Part shown: piece by piece, positions 52,773 to 62,980 of the stretch
Numbering within the stretch: the stretch's first letter is position 1
Layout: each line of letters opens with the position of its first letter
Source: Ananas comosus
Lineage: Eukaryota; Streptophyta; Magnoliopsida; Poales; Bromeliaceae
Reading direction: 5' to 3'
Length of the DNA: 64,000 nucleotides
NCBI RefSeq assembly: GCF_001540865.1
Contig: NC_033632.1
Span: 9,324,271 to 9,388,270 of the forward strand
Position numbers and translations under genes: made by a program
The notes under the pieces: model-generated
What the model saw: only the letters and a program-made list of their open reading frames with translations
What the model was told of the DNA's origin: nothing
Database searches by the model: none

Positions 52773-55413
52773 TCGCACACGTGCATAAATTTATGCATGT
52801 ACATTCATCGCTAAACTTATTACAACATTCTGCTTAGTTCAATCCTGTCCTTTTTGTCAAACTTAATTTAATTTCCCTAACGAAAGGACTATGTGATTAC
52901 TGATTCAGCTACCACATCATCTCAAGAGATGATATGGTAGTAATGTGAAACTTAAATCATCTGAACATGTCATCTCTTATTAAAAGAGTTTGACGGATGG
53001 GCTCAATTGAAACGGAAATTTGGCGCATGAATTCCAATAAATTGAAGTGAGGTTACATGAGTGAAATTTAGCAAGAAGTCGAGTAAAATTGTAGTTTACC
53101 TGACATATAATGAAACATGTTATCTTTCTCACACACCAATATTTCTGTATAACATAGCAATTTCTGAGACAATAAAGACAATCCGATCTGGTTTTCATTT
53201 AGTTATGATGATTTTTTTTTCTTTTATTTACTCTAACTTGCTATCATTCTTGTAGCTTCAGTGCTCGGAAGTATCCACACGTTGTTCAACGTCACCATTT
53301 GTCGAGCGTATGTATGATGAAATAAAAGAAAGCATAAATGAGTACGAGGTGGTCATCAATAGATGGCCTTCATATTTGTTGAGCTTGGAAAGTGTAAGCA
53401 AATCAATATCGCCTTTTCTCATTACTCCGGACAATAATGTTTCTTTTAGAATATTGAACAATTTTTTTGTTTCTTTCATTTAGGCTGTTGCTGATGTTGA
53501 AAGGGCACTAGTAAAGACACTAGAGAAGCAATACAGCGAAAGTTTACTGCCTTTGAGGGATGGAATTCCAAAAATGCTTGAAAAACAGGTCCAAAAATTC
53601 ACTAGAAGGCAATCTACGTTGACCTACGCTGTGCCGAATCAAGTAACGACCTTATCATATCTCAGTTTTGTTTGCATATTTGAATCCCATTGCAATCCCT
53701 TTACACTGTGCATGCTCTTGTAAAATCTGAATTTCGACATACACCCTCAAAAGTGGAGTTTTCTGACAAAAGAACCTTTAAGCTGGGTAGTCATCCAATT
53801 TATGGAAGTCAGTTTTGTGATAGAAGAAGTTTTTTCAAGGGGAGTGTGTGTGTAAACAGATATATAGTTTTATAGTGCATATTTGTAAAAAAGATGGCTT
53901 TGTTGGGTAGAAGGTTAGATATATCAAGATAATTCCACAAAATGATTCAAATTTGGCTTCTTTATGACAGTTGGGAACTTTCCTAAACTCTGTGAAAAGG
54001 ATACTTGATGTGTTACACATACGAATTGAGGATATCTTGAAGTCATGGGCCGCATACTTGACGATCGCCGATGGAAATGCAGTTTTTGGTGAGCAAACGA
54101 ACGCGATTACAGTAATGTTGAGGAAGAAGTACAAGAAGTACATGCAAGCTATAGTGGAGAAACTCATCAGCAATGTGAGAACAGCTATGCACAAATCCTT
54201 CACATCTTATGCGCTAATATCAAAATTACGTAGTAGTAGGCCTTTTAAATTCTCAACTTTGCCACTTAAACCCTCAAAAGAGCAGTTTCCTACAAAATGT
54301 CTCAATATTAAGCCGAGTTATCCACAATTTTTAGAGATATTTGGTTTTGCCTTAAAACAAACTTTTTATTGAAGAAGTAAATTTTTCTCAATTTCAGGGT
54401 ATATATGTAAAGATAAAGTGTTCGAAATGCCTACATGAAATTTTTTAGAAATGAATGTATGTGAATATCTGAAAAGTTTATGAGCTCGTCCTTTACATAC
54501 AGGCTATATATGTAAGAAACTAAGTTTTCAAAGTAAATATATGAAAGTTTTGATTTTGCAGGGATATAACAAGTTAATATGTCAGTAATAGAGTTGAACT
54601 ATGAACTTACATAAAATTTTTTTTTCTTTTTTGTTTTCAGACGCAGTCTAACCGGAGTACAAGACTTAAGAGAATTCTCGAAGAAACAAAAGAGGCCGAG
54701 GGCGAAAGTGAGATTCGTGAAAGAATGCAAGCACTTTGCATGCAGCTCACAGATTCCATTCGAAACTTGCATGATGTCTTTTCGAGCAGAATATTTGTTG
54801 CAATTTGCCGCGGTTTCTGGGACAGAATGGGGCTGGTAAGAAATAAAATTCTGTCTGGAGACTAAGATGCAAAATATGGTATCGAGGAAAACAAATATTT
54901 TCATCATTGCTCTGATGTATGCTTTTTTATTCAGATTGTACTGAGCTTCCTTGAGAGCAGAAAAGAGAACAGAATATGGTATCGAGGATCTGGCTATGCT
55001 TTAGGGGTAAGCTGCTCTTTAAGATAAGAGTTGCAAAAATAGAAAGCTTCCAAAAAATATCACAATTTTCACATTACCTCATGTAAATATGAAACACCTA
55101 CATTTTATCTCATCAGCCTTTGAGCTAACTAACTAGCATAGTATATACATCAAAGTTAAGTGATTGGTGTTTAATGAACTAACAGATTGGTTTCCAGAAT
55201 TTCAGGGTGATGAGGTTTTTCCTGGGGCTTTACTGCATTTTGGCCTTAAAACAAAACTGTGCCTGCCTGTCTAACATGTAGTTTTGCCGTACTATGCAGA
55301 TCCTAGATGATGTTTTTGCATCAGAAATGCAGAAACTGCTTGGAAACTCTCTCCAAGACAGGGATTTGGACCCGCCTCAGTCGGTGATCGATGCGCGATC
55401 TATTCTCTGCTAA
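43864..55413 (+). CDS. Plant conserved protein of unknown function, At5g65440/At4g24610-like, 23 coding exons
   Basis: Exons read by eye, all GT..AG and in phase: 43864-43911, 44937-45377, 45791-45899, 45976-46060, 46160-46225, 46339-46473, 46738-46859, 47406-47576, 47660-47765, 48243-48348, 48430-48540, 48657-48820, 50050-50167, 50549-50773, 51225-51415, 52322-52489, 52631-52736, 53256-53393, 53484-53642, 53971-54174, 54641-54835, 54935-55006, 55300-55413 (TAA). They give 3354 nt and 1117 residues, a usual length for the family. The N-terminus MFTEGLDEKAINWVKQ is the family signature. Residues 17-163 are acidic and disordered. About 250-295 is the conserved AWQTFIAYDACFRLCLNAW block with ARNCMEAPEFLRDEC. 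About 425-500 looks C2-like (VEVQDSNRAILGRATIQV, GKLQLSISIS). The rest is helical with conserved YDLLLPI, ETDEF, IHNQHILP and GFWDRMG. No signal peptide or membrane segment is seen. Biochemical role unknown; family assigned from memory. No stop or shift interrupts it, so it appears functional. Confidence 0.88.
43912..44936 (+). repeat. Intron 1 with triplicated splice-donor region
   Basis: A unit of about 110-116 bp starting CAGGTGAGTGAA and ending GAATTATGAATCTTTTCTTGATGCT occurs three times (43909, 44019 and 44134, the last as CAGGGTGAGC). A weaker fourth start is near 44261. Each copy brings a potential GT donor. Confidence 0.85.
45378..45790. repeat. Intron 2 with a MULE-like insertion
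   Basis: About 45457-45728 has inverse ends (GTTTTCAACTACAGCCC against GTTGACAACTTGACATATCCC) and the words typical of other MULE-like pieces here. No coding. Confidence 0.4.
48722..49306. repeat. Tandem duplication of exon 12's second half, second copy interrupted by a transposon
   Basis: The unit runs from TTTAACTCAAAAAAGTTGCAC (48722) through the exon 12 donor to AATTTAAC. A second copy follows at 48825-48885 and resumes at 49248-49306. Between them lies about 362 bp flanked by AATTTGCTGA / AATTTGTTGA, a 10-bp target duplication with one mismatch. The second copy keeps the donor (CTGAGGTAAT) but has no acceptor. Confidence 0.85.
48886..49237. mobile_element. Small non-autonomous transposon inside the duplicated exon
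   Basis: Bounded by the 10-bp duplication above (right copy at 49238-49247). Contains direct copies of AAGCGGTGAATGATTTACC (48969 and 49119) and an inverse AAATCATTTACCGCTTTTA. A related AAGCGGTAAAT..TTTACCGCTTT arrangement lies at 63467-63717. Superfamily not certain; the duplication length suggests Mutator. Confidence 0.6.
51796..52208. repeat. MULE/MITE-like insertion in intron 15
   Basis: CCCTGTACTATCCTGATATTGCCAC near 51819 is mirrored by GTGGCAATATTTCAGGACAG near 52172 and by GTACAGGG near 52130. No coding. Confidence 0.55.
52741..52779. repeat. (TC)n(GC)n microsatellite in intron 17
   Basis: TCTC repeat followed by GCGCGC, directly after the exon 17 donor. Confidence 0.9.
53643..54640. 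repeat. Introns 19 and 20 with decayed transposon pieces
   Basis: Both introns hold stretches of the type CCCTCAAAAG(T/A)G..AGTTTTCTGACAAAA / AGTTTCCTACAAAAT (near 53745 and 54270), which are related to each other and to intron 2. Exon 20 (53971-54174) lies between. Confidence 0.4.
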
Positions 55414-56162
55414 AAGGGCAAATGGGGAAATTCACTACTACTTTTTGTTGTTTGGTTTATTTTCTTCATTCATTGAAGCCTATACGTACGTGTTTGGCAG
55501 CTCAAATTGGATTGAAGATCCTAGGCTCTGGTGTGCTGCATTTCTTGTTGCAGGTGTGTATAATTTTGTATCATTACTTGTCCCTTTTCTTGTAGTATAT
55601 ATTATTACAATTTGTAGCTAGAACAAGAAAGTAAAATTTTTTCTTTTCTTTTTTTTTTTTTTTTTTTTTTTTTTGTTCTGGAGAATAGAAAATATGAAGA
55701 TAATGTTTAGTCGCATGAAGGTTTTTATTTTTTGTTCCTGAGTGATAGCTACATATGGACATTTTGCGTAAAAGGTGACAATATTTGCAATTTGTTTCTC
55801 AATTTAGGACGAAATAAATGGTAATTGTTTCTATTATCTTTAAGATTGTCATTTATCAGATTTTTTATGCATACTCTTTTGCATTTGATCAACGAAATGT
55901 GGAACTTCATATCATTGTGTTATCTTTTATACCCTAAAAGTGCATAAGCAAACCCACAAACTTCCGAATGTATATGTAAACTTGGGCGCCAATTCTCTAC
56001 TATTTTATGTGTGCATGTCTCCAAGCAAATCAAATGGTTGTAAAGTTTTATTGGCAAGCAACAGTGGCTGACAGGGAGAATAGTAAAGATTTTGCCCCGT
56101 TTGTAGAGTAATTGTTTTTTATTAGTGAATACTACGCTGAAATTTGTGTTTTGTACTTGGAC

Positions 56163-56207
<45 letters not shown>

Positions 56208-56255
56208 ATAGTGATCAGCATACAAGGAACTTCACTGTTGTATTTTAGTGTTCTA
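55414..56255 (+). other. 3' UTR and downstream region of the host gene
   Basis: AATAAA occurs at 55814-55819, a candidate poly(A) signal about 400 bases after the stop. A T-run (55640-55674) and a (TC)n microsatellite (56165-56203) are present. No further exon is seen. The frame at 55391-55621 reads through the terminator region in another phase and lacks family support. Confidence 0.5.
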
Positions 56256-56290
56256 CTAGCGTAGGTACCCGCGCAATGCGATGGATAGAT
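56256..56290 (-). mobile_element. Helitron-like 3' end, minus orientation
   Basis: Read on the minus strand: CGCATTGCGCGGG hairpin remnant, an eight-base spacer, CTAG (56259-56256), then T. The 5' end was not found, so only the terminus is supported. Confidence 0.4.
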
Positions 56291-56434
56291 AATTAAAAAA
56301 AAAAAAATATCGACAAAAAAAAAAACGGCGATATAAAAATGATGATAAGGGATGAGATTTACTTTGCTGATGAATAAAGATAACAGCCGAAGGAAGAGGA
56401 AGAGGAAGGACTTGAGTTGGTTCGGGGTGGAGTA

Positions 56435-57357
56435 TGTTGGATTTTATTGGATTTTTGTGATTTAAAACTTGTTAGGCTTCTTGGGCAGCCTAATACTTAA
56501 TGGGCCTTGCCTGGGAGCCCAACTAAAATTTTCATATGTGAGGTTTAGTCCCACATTGAAAATTAAAAGGGTGTTGTTGGTATTTATATATCCCTTTATT
56601 CTCAAGCTAATTGATTGGGAGAAAATGAGAGTTATACTCTCGTTTAACCACATGCACTGCACGAGCACGGGCCGGGCTACTGTGCGCAGTCCATACGCCC
56701 GGCTTGTTTTATTTTTATTTTTTATGTTTTATTTATCTTGTTCTACATGGAATTGACGCGTTGAAGCAAGATTCTCGTCTTGATTATATATATCGGAGAA
56801 GGTTGCGTGAGTTCAATAAGAACCCGAGCATACCTAAGAGCTAAATCCTACCTCGCCATTTCCTGCTTTCTCGTGTCATTGATTTCGCCGAGCTTTCTTT
56901 GCTTCATCTGATGCTTGTTGGGTTCGTCTTGCCCCACCTTGAAAGCGTGCCAACAGGGTGGAACGTGGTCGTTGTATCGCTGGAAGTAATTGCCGAGAAG
57001 CCTCGCACGTGGAGGAACAATTTTGCTTCTAGGACAGTGCAGAGCACGCCTTGATCCATAGGCCTTTTCGAATCTTTTTTTTTTTACAGTATTTGTTATT
57101 TTATTTCTTTTCGAAATTTTTCTAAATCTGAAATTAAACTTTCGAATTATTTTTAAAGAATATTTTAATAAAGATTAGAAAGATTTTTCCAATAATCTAG
57201 AAGCCAAATATTCATTAATTTAATCTTTCTGTTTCTTTTATTATAATAATTAAAATATTTCTTTTCTACAAATTAATATATATCTTACTATTATTTTTCT
57301 GAAATTCAAAACTGTTTTGTGACATAAAAGTAGGATTATTTGTGAACAGATTTTTTT
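56435..57357 (+). mobile_element. Copia element D, probable 5' LTR and leader
   Basis: TGTTGGATTTTATTGG at 56435 starts an LTR-like region with AGTCCCACATTG and a TATTTATATA box; gag follows at 57358. The LTR end and the primer-binding site could not be placed, because no clear TGGTATCAGAGC is present. Confidence 0.5.
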
Positions 57358-59315
57358 ATGGAGGATTCGACGAAACCTTTTACTTTTGATGGTCGTAATT
57401 TTAAGAGGTAACAGAACCAAATGAGTTTCTGGCTCATCATACTTGGGCTAGTTTTTACTATCTCGGATTCTGTCGAGAATGACATTGAATCTGCACCTGA
57501 AGGTGCAACCCAAACTGCGATCAATAGATCGATTACTCGAATCCAATGCCAAGCTGGATCCACTCCTCCCTCCACTAAAACTGCAACTACTTCTGCAGAT
57601 CAACTACCATTGTTTAAATCAGATTCTTAGTACTCTATCTGATAAATTGTATGACATCTACTGTAGTGCTAAAATAGTTAGGAAGCTTTGGACATCCTTA
57701 GAAAATAAGTACGGTCAAATTGATCCTACCCAGAAGAGTTACCGGGCGTCTGATCTTATTAAATTTAAGTTGATAGATAATAAGTCCATGTCTGACTAGC
57801 TTCATGATTTTCAGCATATAGTTGAGCTGTTTAGATCTAGTGGCATAGATCTTGATGAGAGGTTTTTAGTTGCCGCCTTTATAGATAAGTTGCCACCTTC
57901 TTGGTTGAACCATGCAAACGATCTTAACCACAATCAAAAAGAGCTATCCCTGAATTATGTCCTAAGATTTATTAGGATAAAAGAGTCGAACCGAGCTAGG
58001 GATAAGAAGCCCAGTGAACCTACAACTCAAGCCAACCTAGTAGAGAATCCCAAAAATAAGGGTAGAAACTTTCAGCCTCACTGGAACTTTAAGAAGAAGC
58101 CTTTCCACAATAGGAAGTTCAACCCAAACCTTAAGAAATCTAAACCTGAGAAAAGTGGAGGCAACTCTGGTTGTTTTGTGTGTGGGAAGACGAACCATTT
58201 TGCGAAAGAGTGCTACTTTCGCAAAACTCGACCTTTCGTACCAAAGAAGAAGAAGGAAGCTCCACCTGAGCGCCAGATGAATATGCTGACTACTGGGTCT
58301 GACCCTTCTGACTCCACTATCAGGTTAGGATCTAGTTTATCGAATATTAACTTTGCCTATAGTTCTTCTGATTGGTGGATAGTTACTGGAGCTAATGTTC
58401 GTGCTTGTTCGGATCGTTCATAGTTTTCTACCTATCAGGACTTATGTGGAGGATCAGTGAACATGGGGAATGCAGCCTCTTCTCACGTGCTAGGGACAGG
58501 TCGAGTGGACTTGAAGCTGACCTCTGGGAATATCCTAACCTTGCACGGAGTCCACTATGTTCCCGACCTTAGAATTTGATTAGTGGCTCTCTTGTAGTTC
58601 AGCTTGGTTTTAAGTTAGTTTTTGAATGTAATAGGGTAGTTATAACAAAAGGAGTGAATTTTGTCGGAAAAGAATTTTTAAGTGATGGTTTATTTAAATT
58701 ATATGTATCTTCTGTTTCTATTAATGAAAGTGCTCTTGTTATGAATGTTATTTCTCCTAATATTTGGCATGAAAGATTGGGACATGTAAATTTTAATACT
58801 ATCAAAAGGTTGATGCATCTTAATTTGATTCATAAATTTGATTTACTTGATCATAAATGTGAAATATGTGTGCAAGTTAAAGAGCCTAGGAAACCATTTA
58901 AATCTGTGGATAGAGATTGTGATCTTTTAGAATTGGTGCACTTTGTGATGGAAGTAGACCTAGTAGAGGTGGAAATAAATATTTTATGACATTTATAAAT
59001 GATCAATCAAAGTATTGTTATGTTTACTTGATAAAATCTAAAGATGAGATTTTAAGCAGATTCAAGATTTACAAGGCTGAAGTTGAAAATTAATGAGATA
59101 AGAAAATCAAAATTTTGAGATTTGATCGAGGTGGTGAATATATTTCGAATAAGATGATTGCTTTCTGTCAAGAGTTTGAAATTGTGTATCAGGTGACTGC
59201 TCCTTATACAGCTCAATCTAATGTAGTTGATGAATGTAAGAATAGGACTTTGATGGATATGGTGCACTCGATGATTATTAGTTCATGCGCACCTGAGTAC
59301 TTGTGGGGGGATTTT
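57358..59315 (+). pseudogene. Ty1/copia element D gag, protease, pre-integrase and integrase (broken, truncated)
   Basis: gag starts MEDSTKPFTFDGRNFKR at 57358 and is soon stopped. The core continues in other frames (KLWTSLENKYGQ, FIDKLPPSW). The zinc knuckle CFVCGKTNHFAKEC (C-x2-C-x4-H-x4-C, about 58170-58212) is intact. Protease at about 58370 reads WWIVTGAN, where the catalytic D-S/T-G has lost its Asp. GAG-pre-integrase has WHERLGHVNFNTIKRLMH and CEICVQVK (58760-58890). Integrase keeps DRGGEYISNKMIAFCQE (second catalytic Asp) and PYTAQSNVVDECKNRTL (Glu position). It stops abruptly near 59315; RT and RNase H are absent. At least four breaks. Confidence 0.85.
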
Positions 59316-59987
59316 AACGGCTGGGATGTAATTACAATAAAATCAAGAGATTAGGCACTCAATTGCAAAAAAAAATGTTGGGGACCCAAGTAAAAATTGG
59401 TGCAAAGGTTGGGGACCAACGTGTGTAATTAACCCTTAATTTTCATTGAGAAACTAAAGATTGAATAACAGAATTCCAATAGGAGAAGTATTGTGTGTCC
59501 TCTTGCAATCCCTTATATTCAGTAAAATATATTTTTTCCTATCTTCTGTTTTGACCCGATGTTTGTTTCATATTCAAAAGATTTCTAAATCTTTCTTCTT
59601 CCTTTTGTTCCTTGTTTGGGAAACGATGATTGTTTTCTAAAGTTGGTTTAAGGACCTTGGTTGAAAGTAGGAATTTAAATGTCTATAAGCACGAGCCGTA
59701 TTCACCGTATCGTATCGTGTCAACAAGATATCGGTATTATACAATTCTTGTGGCGATGACAAAGCTCAAATCTTCTTTTCTTTATAAATTAATTAGTACG
59801 TAATGTTTTTTAATAAAATTCAAAAAAATTTATAAAGATACATAATAAACAATAACAATTTTGTTGCTACAGAAAATAAATAAATTTTGTTGCTACAGAA
59901 ATTCATACCATTATATGTCGGCACATATGTATTTTTTTTTACCAGCACTCATCGGTAGATATGTATTTTTTTGATCGGCACTCATCG
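59316..59987. other. Spacer of mixed repeats, no gene
   Basis: Short tandem duplications: AAATTTTGTTGCTACAGAAA (59859 and 59883) and a 31-bp unit ATATGTATTTTTTT..(C/G)GCACTCATCG (59925 and 59958). The second ends exactly at the LTR insertion. Confidence 0.5.
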
Positions 59988-62573
59988 TGTAGTGTTCCTG
60001 AGCTTTGGATAGGATTGGCTTCAGTATTTTAGACTGGTCGACATCTCTGGAGAGTGTCGGACTGAGTCGGAGTCAATTCTGCACGAATTGGATGCAGAAT
60101 TGGACTCGGCGCACTCAAATAAGCAAAACTGGAGTTTTGCCAGATTCGGGCGCCCAGAAAATGTTTAGGGTCGCCCAGAAACGAGTGTTTAATTTAACTG
60201 AAACTGGAAGCCAATTCGGATCCCATGTTCCGGGCGCCCAGAAGTGGGTCCGGAAATTTCACCTCGTAAATATCGCTTGCTTCGACGCGTGGCAGGGTGG
60301 TAGGTGAGTTCCGCCGGTGCCGTTTACGGGCGCAGCACACCGCGGGCGGAGAGTCCGAAGGGCCCGGTTTGTGCTGTCGGGATGTTCTGGTCGCCCAGAA
60401 CATGTTTCCGGGCGCCCAGAAACGCCCGTTTCTGCAGGGACAGCAGATTGCAAGCTTTGTTCTTGAGGTTCATTTGATCCTATTTTCACTCTATAAATAG
60501 TTGGAATGTGTCCCTTTGCTGCTCTTTTCTTCCCTCCTACACAGAGAAACCCCTTGTAGCATCTCAAACCTCGGATTTGCTTCAAATTGCATCAAATGTC
60601 CATTGATCCAGCTTGATGGTGTGCTGATTCTGCAGTTCTTCAGCGACGACCTCCAGCGTTTTGGCTCGTGCGCGACGTAGGAAGGTCGGATTTCAACGAA
60701 ACTTGGTTTGCTGGATTCTTGACTTTCAGAGGAATCCACGAAGCCTTGATTTGCAGAATTTGGTGAAGGTTAGCTCAGTCGAACTCAGGTTTTCCTCTGC
60801 TGCTGTTGCTTTGGACAGAATTTGCCAATTTTTGAGTTTTCTTGGGGTGAACTTGGGAAGCAGGGGCTTTGTGGAGTTGAGCCATTTTCCCTATCACCCA
60901 GTACTGGAATTGGGACCCTCTTCACCTGATTTGGAGTTCGTTAGGTGAGTTTTGACATTGGAATTGAGATATTTAAGCTTAAGTGCTGTTTTGCTGAAAT
61001 TCATCGTCGACTGTTAGTATTTCAGCTCGTACTCGACGTAGGAGCATCGGATTTCGACGAAACTTGATTCGTTAGTTTCGGGACTGCGAGAGGAATCCAC
61101 GAAGTCCTTACTTGTGGATTTTGGTGAAGGTTAGCTTGGTCGAAACCCTTCTCTTCCTTGCTGCTGTGTATTTGGACTGAATTGTGGATTTTGATGTTGA
61201 TAGCTTGGAGATAGCTTGATTGTGAGACTCGGACATTTTCCGTCGATCCAGCAGGTTGTGCCACAGCCGAGGGAGTCCCGTGCTGCCAGGAATTGCATTA
61301 GAGGTGGGTTATCATCGGTTTCGCTCCTAAGTGCATGTTAGTCAACGTGTATGGTTCGATTGTTGTAAATCATGCTCTAATTCATCGATTAGCATTTTTG
61401 AATGTAATATGAATGTAGAAGCATGCTGAAATGAATATTTAGATTATACATGTTGGACTTGAAATTTGACTTAGGAGAAAACCTGCGTTTTGACCCGTCA
61501 TATGCTTAAACTACCAGATTTAGCTCTAGGAGCCGTGTTTCGATTGTATCGTTGCCGTATTAGTGCGATGGATACCTGGGGTAGTTTAGATGGCATTTAC
61601 GCTCGTGCTGAGGTGCCGAGCTTATTTTCAGCAGAGTATAGGCTGTTTCGGGTCATTGGGTGCCGTTCGGGTTAGCGGTGGACCCAGATTCTTGTTTTGG
61701 TCACAGATTGTGCCGAGGGCACGTGGGTTTGGTTTGTAGACCTGTTTTGACCCTGTTCACTTGACTTTGGCTAGTTGGAGCCTGTTTGAGCTCGACAGAG
61801 ATACGCTGCATACTCGGTTGGGTAGCGCCCACGAGTGCCACTCCGGAGTCAGGCTTGTGCTTTTGCGTTGGTGTCGCTCACGCCAGTTGGACTTGCTCTC
61901 CACGGACCAGTTGTGTGGATAGAGCCTGATAGTCGCAACGGGGCAGGGACGGGTGTATTCACAGTCCCGGGGACGGGTATGCTTACAGTCCCGATTGGAT
62001 TGGGTCAGATTTGACATTTCCTACAGTTGGTTAGTGTAGAGCATGATAGTGTAGTGATTGATAGCGGTAGAGTGTACTTCCTGCTTTTCCTACTATTCTT
62101 GCTCCCTTCTGTAGACTTAGTGGGTGGACCGATGTTGTTTTGGGCGGTACCCACTGAGGACTACTTGTTTTTACAGTAGTTCTCACGCCCAGTTGTTACC
62201 TATGTTTTTGCAGAGCCACAGGTTCCGGCTGCTGCACCGTCTGCGGACCAGGATCGAGGCAAGGGCGTCGCGAGTTAGAGCCCTACCCGACGTGCTGAGC
62301 TAGAGGTGCCCTACTGCAGGTAGATGTTTTGTTTCGAGTTCATGTACATAGTAGACCTAACTCGCCAGTGCGAGTAGCTTTGTATTTTGGATTTGGACTA
62401 TGTATATGAAACTCAGCTGGTTTAGTTTCTGTTTTTTTTTAGCAGCTCTCTACTACTGTTCGTAGTAGTGTTTGATTTACAGGTACAGCTATCGCTACGT
62501 ATACAGGAAAAATTCCTTTGTATACGGCGGATTTGTCGGCGTGCCCGGGGAAAGTATAATCCGGGGCGTGACA
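59988..62573 (+). mobile_element. Ty3/gypsy solo LTR, copy 4 (2586 bp)
   Basis: TGTAGTGTTCC..GGGGCGTGACA with the perfect 5-bp target duplication CATCG (59983-59987 and 62574-62578). From about 61000 it aligns with the LTR of the 7029-10272 element (for example TATGCTTACAGTCCCGATT, GGCGTGCCCGGGGAA), so it is the same family with a different 5' part. Five copies of GGGCGCCCAGAA or GGTCGCCCAGAA lie at 60146-60421. No internal genes, hence a solo LTR. Confidence 0.9.
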
Positions 62574-62813
62574 CATCGGCAGTCGGCACGGTCCGATACA
62601 CATTGTGCTGCCAAGTTTTCGGCATGGCATTGTGCCACGACATTTAAATTCTTAATTGAAAGCACTCCTACGCTATTTTATGTAAGAAGATTTAATCCAG
62701 GATAAACGTATAGGCTAAAATATATAGATTCTTTTTATAAATATCTACTTTTATATTTTAGCTTTTTTCTTTCAAAAAATATCTATTTTATCTTTTAAAA
62801 ATTTAAAATTGTA

Positions 62814-62967
62814 CTGAACGTGCCTGACATAAGTGCCAAAGGACTTGATAGTTTGTAATCAAAGTCTCAAATTCGGAATCTAATTACTTTACATTTTCAG
62901 TTAAATTCACTTTTTTAAAAGAAAAATTAACGATGCAGGTGATATACTACCCTTCTCTTAAAAAAAT
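62814..62967 (+). mobile_element. SINE, copy 4, old
   Basis: Diverged relative of the three SINEs (A box near CATAAGTGCC, B-box region AAATTCGGAATC, end CTACCCTTCTCTTAAAA). Target duplication ATTTAAAATTGTA / ATTTGAAGTTGTA (62801-62813 and 62968-62980), 11 of 13 matching. Confidence 0.75.
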
Positions 62968-62980
62968 ATTTGAAGTTGTA

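Noticed and set aside
55391..55621. 76-codon ORF after the host gene as an extra exon
   Set aside because: It overlaps the natural stop in another phase and adds nothing known in the family.
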